The position numbers and the translations under genes were made by a program. Of a stretch of 64,000 nucleotides of DNA, positions 56,080 to 64,000 are shown piece by piece (the first letter of the stretch is position 1; each line of letters starts with the position of its first letter). The notes beneath the pieces are model-generated. The model was not told where the DNA came from. It made no database searches and was given only the letters and a program-made list of their open reading frames with translations. Origin of the DNA: Halobacteriales archaeon QS_1_68_17 (lineage in GTDB: Archaea; Halobacteriota; Halobacteria; Halobacteriales; Haloarculaceae); assembly GCA_003021105.1 (NCBI GenBank), contig PXRG01000006.1, forward strand, positions 1 through 64,000, read 5' to 3'.

Positions 56080-56154
56080 TGGGTTCGGGCGGATTTGAAC
56101 CGCCGGCCTCCTCCATGTCAAGGAGGTGTCATAACCGACCTAGACCACGAACCC
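56080..56154 (-). tRNA. tRNA-Val (GAC)
   Basis: A 75-nt cloverleaf on the minus strand. The acceptor stem GGGTTCG (56154-56148) pairs with CGAACCC near 56087-56081 with discriminator A. The anticodon loop TTGACAT gives GAC, reading Val GUC/GUU. The T arm is GGCGG-TTCAAAT-CCGCC. No intron and no encoded CCA. Its 3' end faces the integrase remnant, consistent with an old integration site. Confidence 0.93.
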
Positions 56155-56309
56155 GCGCCGGTGTGCAGTCGAACCTAACCCGCAGTGGTAATTGAAGGTT
56201 TCGGAATGGGCGACCGCCCGGGGGGTCCTGCGGGCGACCGTCCCGATATCCTTAAGTTCACGTACGGATTTGTCCATCGTAACACGAACCTGTACACTGG
56301 TGGTCCCAA

Positions 56310-57317
56310 ATGGAGGAATACATCAAGCGAGTGACCGACGGAGACGACCTGACGCAGGCGGAGGCACGCGCCGCGGCGACGGCGATCTTCGAGGAGGCGA
56401 CGGAGGCCCAGATCGGCGCGTTGCTGGCGGCCCTGCGGGCGAAAGGCGAGACGGAGACGGAGATCGCGGGTTTCGCGGAGGGGATGCGCGGGGCGGCGCG
56501 GACCATCGCGCCCGACCGGTCGCCGCTGGTCGACACCTGCGGGACCGGCGGCGACGACTACGACACGATCAACGTCTCGACGACCAGCGCGATCGTCGCC
56601 AGCGGCGCGGGCGTGCCCGTCGCCAAGCACGGCAACTACTCGGTATCCTCCTCGTCGGGGAGCGCCGACGTGCTGGAGGAGGTCGGCGTGCAGGTCGACG
56701 CCGAACCGCCGGCCGTCGAGCGGGCCATCGAGGAGCGGGGCATCGGGTTCATGCTCGCGCCGGTGTTCCACCCGGCGATGAAGGCCGTGATCGGGGCGCG
56801 GAAGGAACTGGGGATGCGGACCATCTTCAACGTCCTCGGGCCGCTGACAAACCCCGCTGGCGCGGACGCACAGATCGTCGGCGTCTACGATCCCGAGTTG
56901 GTGCCGGTGCTGGCCCGCGCGCTCGCCCGGATGGACGTCGAGCGCGCGCTCGTCGTCCACGGGTCCGGACTCGACGAGATCGCCGTCCACGACGCGACGA
57001 CCGTCGCGGAGGTCGACGGCGACGAGATCGAGGAGTACACGCTCGCGCCGGGCGACCTCGGTCTCGACGAGCACCCGATCGACGCGGTGGCCGGGGGATC
57101 GCCCGAGGAGAACGCCGCCGACCTCCGGGGCATCGTCGCGGGCGACGTGACCGGGGCCAAGCGGGACATCATCCTCGCCAACGCCGGCGCGGCCATCTAC
57201 GTCGCGGGCGAGGCCGACAGCCTCGAGGCGGGCGTCGAGCGGGCCCGCGAATCGATCGACTCGGGCGCGGCCGCCGACTGCCTGGCCGACCTCAGGACGG
57301 TCGAGACCGAGGTATGA
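56310..57317 (+). CDS. trpD: Anthranilate phosphoribosyltransferase
   Basis: 335 residues. VDTCGTGGDDYDTINVST (PRPP-binding GTGGD), VPVAKHGNYSVSSSSGSADVLE and the metal-binding HPAMKAVIGARKELGMRTIFNVLGPLTNP are the family motifs. Transfers phosphoribosyl to anthranilate, step 2 of tryptophan synthesis. First gene of trpDFEG, with ATGA overlap to trpF. A CTTAAGTT promoter element lies about 55-60 nt upstream (56251-56258). Confidence 0.97.
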   Translation: MEEYIKRVTDGDDLTQAEARAAATAIFEEATEAQIGALLAALRAKGETETEIAGFAEGMRGAARTIAPDRSPLVDTCGTGGDDYDTINVSTTSAIVASGAGVPVAKHGNYSVSSSSGSADVLEEVGVQVDAEPPAVERAIEERGIGFMLAPVFHPAMKAVIGARKELGMRTIFNVLGPLTNPAGADAQIVGVYDPELVPVLARALARMDVERALVVHGSGLDEIAVHDATTVAEVDGDEIEEYTLAPGDLGLDEHPIDAVAGGSPEENAADLRGIVAGDVTGAKRDIILANAGAAIYVAGEADSLEAGVERARESIDSGAAADCLADLRTVETEV

Positions 57318-57955
57318 CGCGGGTCAAGATCTGCGGTCTCACCCGCGAGCGGGACCTGGAGGCGGCCGTCGGGGCCGGCGCGGACGCGGTCGGTCTCATC
57401 GCGGCGGTGAGCGTCGAGACGCCCCGGGAGATACCCGTCGAGCGGGCCGCCGCGCTCGCCGACGCGGTCCCGCCGTTCGTGACGGGCGTGCTGGTGACGA
57501 TGCCCGAGACCGTCGAGCGCGCGGTCGAACTGGTCGAGGCCGTCGGGCCCGACGCCGTACAGGTCCACGGCACGCTCGCGCCCGGCGAGGTGGCGACGCT
57601 TTCCGACGCGGTGCCGGCCGCGACGCTCGTGGCCCTGGCCGCCGACGACCCGGAGACCGACGCCTACGCGGCGGCGGCGGACGCGCTGGTCGTCGACTCG
57701 GTCGACGAGCAGGGCGGCGGCGGGACGGGCGAGACGGCCGACTGGGACCGCACCCGGACGCTGGTCGCGGACCTCGACGCGCCGGTCGTGCTGGCCGGCG
57801 GGCTGACCCCGGGGAACGTCGCCGCGGCTATCCGGACGGTCGAACCGTACGCGGTCGACGTGGCCAGCGGCGTCGAGCGCGAGGGCGGCGTGAAGGATCA
57901 CGACGCGGTACGCGAGTTCGTCGAGCGGGCCACCCGCGCCCCGGTGTCAGCATGA
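57314..57955 (+). CDS. trpF: Phosphoribosylanthranilate isomerase
   Basis: 213 residues of TIM-barrel type: RVKICGLTRERDLEAAVGAGADAVG (catalytic Cys near residue 7), GPDAVQVHG, ALVVDSV, GGGGTGETADWDRT (general-acid Asp region) and VLAGGLTPGNVAAAI. Acidic, cytoplasmic, third enzyme step of the pathway. Overlaps trpD and trpE by 4 nt on each side (ATGA). Confidence 0.96.
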   Translation: MTRVKICGLTRERDLEAAVGAGADAVGLIAAVSVETPREIPVERAAALADAVPPFVTGVLVTMPETVERAVELVEAVGPDAVQVHGTLAPGEVATLSDAVPAATLVALAADDPETDAYAAAADALVVDSVDEQGGGGTGETADWDRTRTLVADLDAPVVLAGGLTPGNVAAAIRTVEPYAVDVASGVEREGGVKDHDAVREFVERATRAPVSA

Positions 57956-59595
57956 CCGCGAGCGCGCGCCTGGATACCACGCGCGAGGAGTTCCGTTCCC
58001 TGGCCGACGCCGGCGGGCCGGTCGTGGTCCGGGCGGCGACAGACGTCGACGCCGGGGTCGATCCGCTGTCGGCGTACGCCGCGCTGACCGGCCGAACCAC
58101 GGACGTCGACTCCCCCGAGTACGCCTTCCTGCTGGAGAGCGCCGAGAAGGTCGCGTCAAGCGACCCCGACGGCGCGTTCGCCCCCACCCGCGAGGACCGC
58201 CACGCCCGCTACTCGTTTGTCGGCTACGACCCCGAGGCCGTCGTGACGGTCGACCCCGACGGGGTCGACGTCGAGGTGTTCGCCGACCGGTACGGTCGGT
58301 TCCTCGATCCCGGCGACGGCGACACGCTCGACGTGCTCCGGGGGGCGCTACCCGAGGTCGAACTGCGGGGGTTCCCGGACTCCGACCGCCAGCACCTCGA
58401 GGGCGGGCTCGTGGGATTTTTGTCCTACGACGCCGTCTACGACCTCTGGCTCGACGAGGTTGGGCTGGACCACCCGACCTCGCGGTTCCCGGACGCCCAG
58501 TTCGTCCTGACGACGCGGACGCTCGTGTTCGACGAGGTGTCCGGGACGGTGTCGCTGGTGTTCACGCCCGTCCTGGGGCCGGACGACGACGCCGGGGCCT
58601 GCTACGACCGCCTGGTCGCGGAGGCCGACCGCGTCGCGTCGCTGCTCGCGGCGGCCGAGGACCCCAACACCGGCGGCTTCCGCCGGGACCGGGAGACGGC
58701 CGGCCCGAAAGACGAGTACGAGGCGGCGGTCCGGCGGGCCAAAGAGCACGTCCTCGACGGCGACATCTACCAGGGAGTCGTCTCCCGGACCCGGGAGCTG
58801 TACGGCGATGTCGACTCCCTGGGGTTCTACGAGGCGCTCCGTGCGGTCAACCCCTCGCCGTACATGTACCTGCTGGGGTACGACGGGCTGACCATCGTGG
58901 GCGCGAGTCCGGAGACGCTCATCTCGGTGCGGGGCCGCGAGATCATGAGCAACCCGATCGCGGGCACCTGCGACCGCGGGTCGAGCCCCGTCGAGGACCG
59001 ACGGCTCGCCGGCGAGATGCTCGCCGACGGGAAGGAGCGCGCCGAGCACACCATGCTCGTCGACCTGGCGCGCAACGACGTGCGCCGCGTGGCCGAACCG
59101 GGGTCGGTCCGGGTCCAGGAGTTCATGAACGTCCTCAAGTACAGCCACGTCCAGCACATCGAGAGCACGGTGACCGGACGGCTGGCGGACGACGCGGACG
59201 CCTTCGACGCGACGCGGGCGGCGTTCCCCGCCGGGACGCTCTCGGGCGCGCCGAAGATCCGGGCCATGGAGATCATCGACGACCTCGAACGCGCCCCCCG
59301 CGGCGTCTACGGCGGCGGCGTCGGCTACTACTCCTGGAACGGGGACGCCGACTTCGCCATCGTCATCCGGACCGCAACCGTCGAGGACGGGGACGGTCCC
59401 TACACCGCCGACCGCGACGACGACCGCGACCGCGTCACGGTCCGGGCCGGCGCTGGCATCGTCGCCGACAGCGACCCCGGGAGCGAGTACGACGAGACCG
59501 GAAAGAAGATGGACGGCGTCCTGGCCGCGCTGGAACGCATCGAGCGGCCGGCCGGCGGCGCACGCGACGAGCGCGATCAGGAGGTACGACGGTGA
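57952..59595 (+). CDS. trpE: Anthranilate synthase component I
   Basis: 547 residues. The LLESAE motif near residue 60 is the tryptophan feedback-binding site. The chorismate-binding part has GDIYQGVVSRTRELYG, NPSPYMYLLGYDGLTIVGASPE, NPIAGTCDRG, EHTMLVDLARNDVRRVAEPGSV and AGAGIVADSDPGSEYDET. Makes anthranilate with TrpG. Stop overlaps the trpG GTG. Confidence 0.97.
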   Translation: MTASARLDTTREEFRSLADAGGPVVVRAATDVDAGVDPLSAYAALTGRTTDVDSPEYAFLLESAEKVASSDPDGAFAPTREDRHARYSFVGYDPEAVVTVDPDGVDVEVFADRYGRFLDPGDGDTLDVLRGALPEVELRGFPDSDRQHLEGGLVGFLSYDAVYDLWLDEVGLDHPTSRFPDAQFVLTTRTLVFDEVSGTVSLVFTPVLGPDDDAGACYDRLVAEADRVASLLAAAEDPNTGGFRRDRETAGPKDEYEAAVRRAKEHVLDGDIYQGVVSRTRELYGDVDSLGFYEALRAVNPSPYMYLLGYDGLTIVGASPETLISVRGREIMSNPIAGTCDRGSSPVEDRRLAGEMLADGKERAEHTMLVDLARNDVRRVAEPGSVRVQEFMNVLKYSHVQHIESTVTGRLADDADAFDATRAAFPAGTLSGAPKIRAMEIIDDLERAPRGVYGGGVGYYSWNGDADFAIVIRTATVEDGDGPYTADRDDDRDRVTVRAGAGIVADSDPGSEYDETGKKMDGVLAALERIERPAGGARDERDQEVRR

Positions 59596-60200
59596 GCGCC
59601 GCGGACGCGACCGCCGACCGCCAGCGGGTCCTCTTCGTCGACAACTTCGATTCTTTCACCTACAACCTCGTGGAGTACGTCAGCGAGCACGCCGACACCG
59701 AGGTCGTCCGGAACACCGCCGGCCTCGACGAGGTCCGGGCGGCCGACCCGGACGCCATCGTGATCAGTCCCGGGCCGGGCCACCCGAAGAACGACCGCGA
59801 CGTCGGCGTGACGGCCGACGTCCTCCGGGAGGTCAGCCCGACGGTGCCGACGCTGGGCGTCTGTCTCGGCCTCGAAGCCGCCGTCTACGCCTACGGCGGG
59901 TCGGTCGGCCGCGCCCCCGAACCGATCCACGGGAAGGCCTTCCCGATCGATCACGACGGCGAGGGCGTCTTCGACGGCCTCGACCAGGAGTTCCGCGGCG
60001 GCCGCTACCACTCGCTGATCGCGACCGAGGTCCCCGACTGCTTCGAGGTGACCGCCACGACGGAGTCGGCCGACGGGACCGAACTCGTGATGGGGATCCG
60101 CCACCGCGAGTACCCCATCGAGTGCGTCCAGTTCCACCCCGAGAGCGTGCTCACGGCCGTCGGTCACGACGTGATCCGGAACTTCCTGGCGACCGTCTGA
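59592..60200 (+). CDS. trpG: Anthranilate synthase component II (glutamine amidotransferase)
   Basis: 202 residues, GTG start overlapping the trpE stop. Class I amidotransferase: VLFVDNFDSFTYNLVEYV, ISPGPGHPKN, TLGVCLGLEAAVYAYGG with the nucleophilic Cys, and ECVQFHPESVLT with the catalytic His and Glu. LEA replaces the more common HQA after CLG, as seen in other haloarchaeal TrpG. Supplies ammonia to TrpE. Confidence 0.96.
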   Translation: MSAADATADRQRVLFVDNFDSFTYNLVEYVSEHADTEVVRNTAGLDEVRAADPDAIVISPGPGHPKNDRDVGVTADVLREVSPTVPTLGVCLGLEAAVYAYGGSVGRAPEPIHGKAFPIDHDGEGVFDGLDQEFRGGRYHSLIATEVPDCFEVTATTESADGTELVMGIRHREYPIECVQFHPESVLTAVGHDVIRNFLATV

Positions 60201-60233
60201 CGCGCGGTCGCCGGGGACGCGCCCGGGGACCGC

Positions 60234-60443
60234 CTACACCGGAAGCCCCGCCCACAGAATGCCGAACCCGAAGCCGAGAACCCCGAGCAGCCACAGCACC
60301 ACGACGACCACGATGCCGATGAGGAGCAGCCGCCAGGCGAGGCTCAGCAGGAAGCGCCCGACCAGCAGGATCAACGCCAGCACGAGCAGCGTCCCGAGGA
60401 TGCCGGGAGCCGACGCCAGCGGACCGAGCTGTAACGGTAACAT
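60234..60443 (-). CDS. Small membrane protein, unknown function
   Basis: 69 residues from ATG 60443 (MLPLQLGPLASAPGILG). Two hydrophobic segments almost fill it: TLLVLALILLVGRFLLSLAW and LLLIGIVVVVVLWLLGVLG. Transcribed toward trpG, from which it is convergent by 33 bp. No motif. Confidence 0.7.
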   Translation of the reverse strand: MLPLQLGPLASAPGILGTLLVLALILLVGRFLLSLAWRLLLIGIVVVVVLWLLGVLGFGFGILWAGLPV

Positions 60444-60736
60444 TGCTGATGTGTTGGTCGGGGTGGGACATAAGTCTGTGGGCCCGGCTATCTCCACCCG
60501 AAAACCCCCTCTCGTTTCGACTGCGATTTCGCAAGACGGCGACGCGTTGGCCGGCCGACAGTTTTACTTTCACCCCGGTCTACTCACCATTAAGAAGCCC
60601 GCAGGACTGTATGACAGCGTGCGCGTCGCGCCGAAGCGACGCGAAAGTATACAAAAAGTTACATCTATCTGTGGACGCGACACTCTCCAGACGAAAGGGT
60701 TAATTAGCACCCGAGAATACGGGATTTCCAGCAAAA

Positions 60737-60814
60737 ATGACAGGAACACGGTCCGCACGGAACCGGCGAATCGACGGTCGACCGACCGCCAGCGGCGGGG
60801 GAGCGATCCGATGA
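60737..60814 (+). CDS. Possible 25-residue leader peptide of nrdJ
   Basis: ATG 60737 begins a short basic frame (MTGTRSARNRRIDGRPTASG) whose TGA overlaps the nrdJ ATG (CGATGAGC). A TTAATTAG promoter-like element lies about 30 nt before it (60701-60708). It could couple translation or be chance; a GGGGGAG near 60797 could serve as an nrdJ ribosome-binding site. Confidence 0.3.
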   Translation: MTGTRSARNRRIDGRPTASGGGAIR

Positions 60815-63800
60815 GCAAACACGACCTCTCCGCGGGCGAGTTGACCCTCCCGATCAAACGAACCGAGGGCGACACCCTCGAAGAGCGGCTGACCGGCAAC
60901 GCCTACCACAACATCCTCCCGGCGCGATACCTCCGCCAGGACGCCGACGGGAACCTCGTCGAAAAGCAGGAGGACCTTTTCGAGCGCGTCGCCGAGAACA
61001 TCGCGCTGGCCGAGGCCGTCTTCGAGGCCGAGAAACGCGGCGTCGAGGTGTCGGTCACGCCCGCCCAGCTCAAGCCCGACCACCCCCGGCGGGACGAACT
61101 GGCCGCGGAGGTGTTCGGGACGGGCGTCTCCGCGGACGACGACGTCGAGACGCGGCTGACCCCCCACAACGTCAACAAGTTCGCCTACGAGACGGTCGTC
61201 CCCGAACTCCCCGACGGCGTCCGCGAACACGTCGAGTCCGTCGCCGCGGAGTTCCGGGAACTGATGGAACAGCTTTCGTTCATGCCGAACAGCCCGACCC
61301 TGATGAACGCGGGCGACGAACTCCAGCAGCTGTCGGCCTGCTTCGTCGACTCGCCCGACGACGACATCGACGACATCCACCAGACGGCCCGCGAGGCCGC
61401 GCAGGTCTTCCAGTCCGGCGGCGGCATGGGGTACGCGTTCTGGCAGCTCCGTCCGTACGGCGACCCCGTCGGTTCGACTGGAGGTATCGCGTCCGGGCCG
61501 ATCACGTTCATGCGGACGTACGACCAGATGTGCTTTCCTCCGGACACGAAAATCCTAACGCCGGACGGTCACCGTCCGATAGAGGCCTTGGAGAGGGGCG
61601 ATCTGGTCATCGATGAGAACGGGGACCCACAACCGGTCACCGACACGATGGAACGGTACGTCGACGAGGAAATCGTCGAGATCGTTCCGGAACGGCTGAA
61701 CGAGCCGATCCGTGCGACCGGCGAGCACCCGTTCAAGGTCGTCCGGGACGACGGATTCGAGTGGGTCGATGCCCGCGATCTCACGGACGAGGACGTACTC
61801 GTTCTCGGTCACGCGAGCGACGACAACGACCTCACGCTCGATGAGTCGGTCGCGCTCTCGGAGTTGGCCTCGGGCCCGCTCGTGTTCGCCGACGGCGGTG
61901 TCAGGATCAACCGCGAATACTACGGGACTGACAAGGGCCCCCGACCGCAATCGATCGACTCGAAGGTGCCGGTTTCGGCGCTGGCCACGATAGCGGGCTG
62001 GTATCTCGCGGAGGGCTGTGTCGTCTATCGTCGCGGTATTCCGAGCGAAGTCACGTTTACGCTCCACGCTGACGAGAAAGAGTCCGCGGAGGAAATAACT
62101 GAGGCGCTCGACTCGTTCGGTGCTCCGTCACGAATCGAGGTCGTCGACGACCGCAACACGCTCCACGTTCACTCCGAGAGCGCGAGTTTCGCGCAGCTCG
62201 TCGAGGAGCTATTCGGGACGGGAGCGTCTGAGAAGGAAGTCCCCCAGTTCCTCTGGAACGCGCCCGTCGAGACACAGGCTCGCGCCGTCGAGGCGCTGTT
62301 CGACGGCGATGGAACGATGGAACGCCGCGGGAAGAGTCAGCGGGTACAACTCCAGTTGACATCGGAACGGATAGTCGATTGGGTGTTCCAAGTCGGACTG
62401 CGCTGTGGCGTCCAGTTCTCCCGTCACAGCAGGGTTCCCGACGGCCGTCAGCCGACCCACTGGCTGAGTGCGAGCGTTAGCACAGCTCTCGGGACGCCCC
62501 TCGCGCGGCTCTTCGACGACGTGTCGGACGATTTCCGGGCCGTCGATAGGACGAAGCGGGCGAACGGATGCGACGTCGCCGCTATCGACTCTGTCGAGCG
62601 GGTTCCGTACGAGGGGCCGGTTTACAACGCCGAGGTTGCCGACACACACACCTACGTCGCGGAAGACGTCGTCGTCCACAACTGCGAAACGATCGCCCAG
62701 GGCGGGAAGCGCCGGGGGGCGCAGATGGGCGTCATGCGAGTCTCCCACCCGGACGTCATCCAGTTCATCCACGCCAAGAACAAGGACGTCTCGCTGGCCC
62801 ACACGCTGAAACTCAACGACCCCGACGACTACACCCACACCTCCTTCACGGAGGCCCTGGAGGAGGCCCGCGAACTCATCGACGACGGGGGGCGGGTGCC
62901 CAAGCACCTCCGGAACGCCGTCGAGGGCCACCTCTCGAATTTCAACATCTCCGTGGGCGTCACCGACGACTTCATGGACGCCCTCGAAGCGGGCGAGGAG
63001 TTCACCTTCACCAACCCCCGGACCGGCAAACCACACGTCGCCACGGAGGGAACCAAGGAACTGTACGGCATGTTCGGCCTCGGCGAGTACGTCGAGGTCG
63101 GCGAGGTGCTGTCGATCCCGGCCGAGTTGATCTGGGAGCGGATCATCGACGGCGCACACGAGAACGGCGAACCGGGCGTGATCTACCTCGAACGGGTCAA
63201 CGACGAACACTCGTTCGACGTCGACAAACACCCCGACCACCGGATTCTGGCGACGAACCCGTGTGTCACCGGCGAGACGCTCATCAGCACCGAGGACGGA
63301 CTCGTTCCCGCCGAGGAACTCTACGAGCAGGGCGTCGCTCGGGACGTCATAGTGGACGGACGCCTCAGCGACGACCGCGTGAAAGAAGCCAGCAGCGTCT
63401 ACAAGACGGGCGAGAAAGACGTTTACGAGCTGACGACCGAGGAAGGGTACGAACTCCGACTCACGGCCGACCATCGCGTGATGACGGCCGACGGCTGGGT
63501 CGAAGCACGAAACCTCGAAGCCGGCGATACGGTCCATATCCAGAATCGAAAGGGACAGTTCGGACAGCACGGCCGTGCGGAAGAAGGGCGCGTGCTCGGC
63601 TGGCTCGTCGGGGACGGCCACCGCAAGGACGGCGAAGAACGGGCCGTCCTGAACTTCTACGACGAGGACGCCGAAATCCCGGAGCAGTTCGCAAACGACG
63701 TCAACGAAGTCGTGCGCGAACCGATCGGAAACGCCGACTACGAGATCGGCGTCAACGAGATCGAACGGGGTGACGAGTACCGCGGTGCGGAGGCAATCGA

Positions 63801-64000
63801 ACAGCGCGTTCGGTCGTCGAGGCTCTACGAGGTGGCCGAAACCGCGGGTCTCGTCGAGGAAAAACTCCAGGTCCCCGATGCGGTCATGCGCGGAAGCGAG
63901 GAGATGGCCCGCGGCTTCCTGCGGGCGCTCTTTACCGCCGACGGGAGCGTCCAGGGTTCAGTCGAGAAGGGAGTCTCCGTTCGACTCGCCAGTGTGGATA
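60811..64000 (+). CDS. nrdJ: Adenosylcobalamin-dependent (class II) ribonucleotide reductase with two inteins, 3' end outside the window
   Basis: 1063 codons are visible from ATG 60811. Extein pieces are residues 1-240 (LTGNAYHNILPARYL, FMPNSPTLMNAG, LSACFVDSPDDDI, VFQSGGGMGYAFWQLRP), 625-817 (ETIAQGGKRRGAQMGVMRVSHPDVIQF, LSNFNISVGVTDDF, ending HRILATNP) and the remainder beyond the window. The conserved NPCGEQ active-site segment is cut by intein 2. The enzyme makes deoxyribonucleotides without needing oxygen. No B12 riboswitch is recognisable upstream. Confidence 0.95.
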   Translation, partial: MSKHDLSAGELTLPIKRTEGDTLEERLTGNAYHNILPARYLRQDADGNLVEKQEDLFERVAENIALAEAVFEAEKRGVEVSVTPAQLKPDHPRRDELAAEVFGTGVSADDDVETRLTPHNVNKFAYETVVPELPDGVREHVESVAAEFRELMEQLSFMPNSPTLMNAGDELQQLSACFVDSPDDDIDDIHQTAREAAQVFQSGGGMGYAFWQLRPYGDPVGSTGGIASGPITFMRTYDQMCFPPDTKILTPDGHRPIEALERGDLVIDENGDPQPVTDTMERYVDEEIVEIVPERLNEPIRATGEHPFKVVRDDGFEWVDARDLTDEDVLVLGHASDDNDLTLDESVALSELASGPLVFADGGVRINREYYGTDKGPRPQSIDSKVPVSALATIAGWYLAEGCVVYRRGIPSEVTFTLHADEKESAEEITEALDSFGAPSRIEVVDDRNTLHVHSESASFAQLVEELFGTGASEKEVPQFLWNAPVETQARAVEALFDGDGTMERRGKSQRVQLQLTSERIVDWVFQVGLRCGVQFSRHSRVPDGRQPTHWLSASVSTALGTPLARLFDDVSDDFRAVDRTKRANGCDVAAIDSVERVPYEGPVYNAEVADTHTYVAEDVVVHNCETIAQGGKRRGAQMGVMRVSHPDVIQFIHAKNKDVSLAHTLKLNDPDDYTHTSFTEALEEARELIDDGGRVPKHLRNAVEGHLSNFNISVGVTDDFMDALEAGEEFTFTNPRTGKPHVATEGTKELYGMFGLGEYVEVGEVLSIPAELIWERIIDGAHENGEPGVIYLERVNDEHSFDVDKHPDHRILATNPCVTGETLISTEDGLVPAEELYEQGVARDVIVDGRLSDDRVKEASSVYKTGEKDVYELTTEEGYELRLTADHRVMTADGWVEARNLEAGDTVHIQNRKGQFGQHGRAEEGRVLGWLVGDGHRKDGEERAVLNFYDEDAEIPEQFANDVNEVVREPIGNADYEIGVNEIERGDEYRGAEAIEQRVRSSRLYEVAETAGLVEEKLQVPDAVMRGSEEMARGFLRALFTADGSVQGSVEKGVSVRLASVD
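61531..62682 (+). other. Intein 1 in NrdJ (384 residues, LAGLIDADG type)
   Basis: Starts with Cys1 after TYDQM and ends VVVHN before Cys+1 of CETIAQGG. Block A CFPPDTKILTPDGHRPIEAL, block B GEHPFKVV, blocks F/G VYNAEVADTHTYVAEDVVVHN are intact. LAGLIDADG helices are LATIAGWYLAEG and ARAVEALFDGDGT, each retaining an acidic catalytic residue. Splicing and homing endonuclease functions are both plausible. Confidence 0.93.
63262..64000 (+). other. Intein 2 in NrdJ (partial, LAGLIDADG type)
   Basis: Begins at Cys1 (CVTGETLISTEDGLVPAEEL), directly after ATNP within the NPCGE active-site loop. Block B is LTADHRVMTADGW. LAGLIDADG helices RVLGWLVGDGH and ARGFLRALFTADGS are present with catalytic Asp residues. 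The C-terminal splice junction lies beyond the window. Confidence 0.93.

Noticed and set aside
60498-60810. Cobalamin riboswitch upstream of nrdJ
   Set aside because: No conserved B12-box or multi-helix core could be recognised; such switches are not established in haloarchaea.

Overview
The window is GC-rich, densely packed chromosomal DNA from a halophilic archaeon of class Halobacteria. The signs are acidic proteomes, frequent GTG starts, TATA elements about 25-30 nt before leaderless starts, a PGF-CTERM surface protein, a SAMP-type E1 enzyme (UbaA), a ThiD-ThiN fusion, a haloarchaeal class H malate synthase, the trpDFEG order and a class II ribonucleotide reductase with inteins. I cannot name the genus.

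Layout. 1-4.9 kb: a secreted LVIVD propeller protein, a broken 3-hydroxyisobutyrate dehydrogenase-type gene, an SDR, two small genes (one frameshifted at a hexanucleotide repeat) and a LURP-one gene cut by a TAG. 5-13.2 kb: uvrA, an Asp-box protein, a 7TM sensor kinase and an M32 carboxypeptidase. 13.4-17.2 kb: a PhoU-type regulator, ubaA, a DUF5658-like membrane protein, a JAMM protease and a cobalamin-binding protein. 17.2-24.7 kb: small conserved genes, a CBS protein, a deleted rhodanese/MBL gene, a flavin reductase-like protein, the PGF-CTERM protein and a PfkB-family protein. 24.7-32.2 kb: mutL and mutS flanking several gene remnants and a phosphoesterase. 32.2-36.4 kb: a P450 divergent from an arsenic cassette (arsR-arsC-arsM plus a membrane protein). 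36.4-43.9 kb: thiDN, an AIR-synthase-like protein, a GNAT protein, coaD, the glyoxylate bypass pair aceA/aceB and a TrkA protein. 44-48.6 kb: a molybdate/sulfate-type transporter, a PIN-like pair, an ITPase and a TctA-like permease. 48.9-51.8 kb: two tandem paralogues of unknown function (beta domain plus helical repeats). 52-56.2 kb: an HTH protein, an MFS transporter, a PAS sensor kinase, and an integrase remnant beside tRNA-Val. 56.3-60.2 kb: trpDFEG. 60.8-64 kb: nrdJ with two inteins, running off the window.

The most interesting feature is a family of short terminal-inverted-repeat elements (six complete copies). Each is flanked by a 3-bp direct repeat, TGA or TCA, and four sit exactly on TGA stop codons, which the target duplication leaves intact. 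Three copies share a 109-bp body about 95% alike; the other three have related ends and different interiors. One copy splits the integrase gene.

A second theme is the number of broken genes (at least eight in 64 kb, from single-base shifts, one nonsense codon, internal deletions and truncations). This may be real decay or, for the single-base cases, sequencing error.
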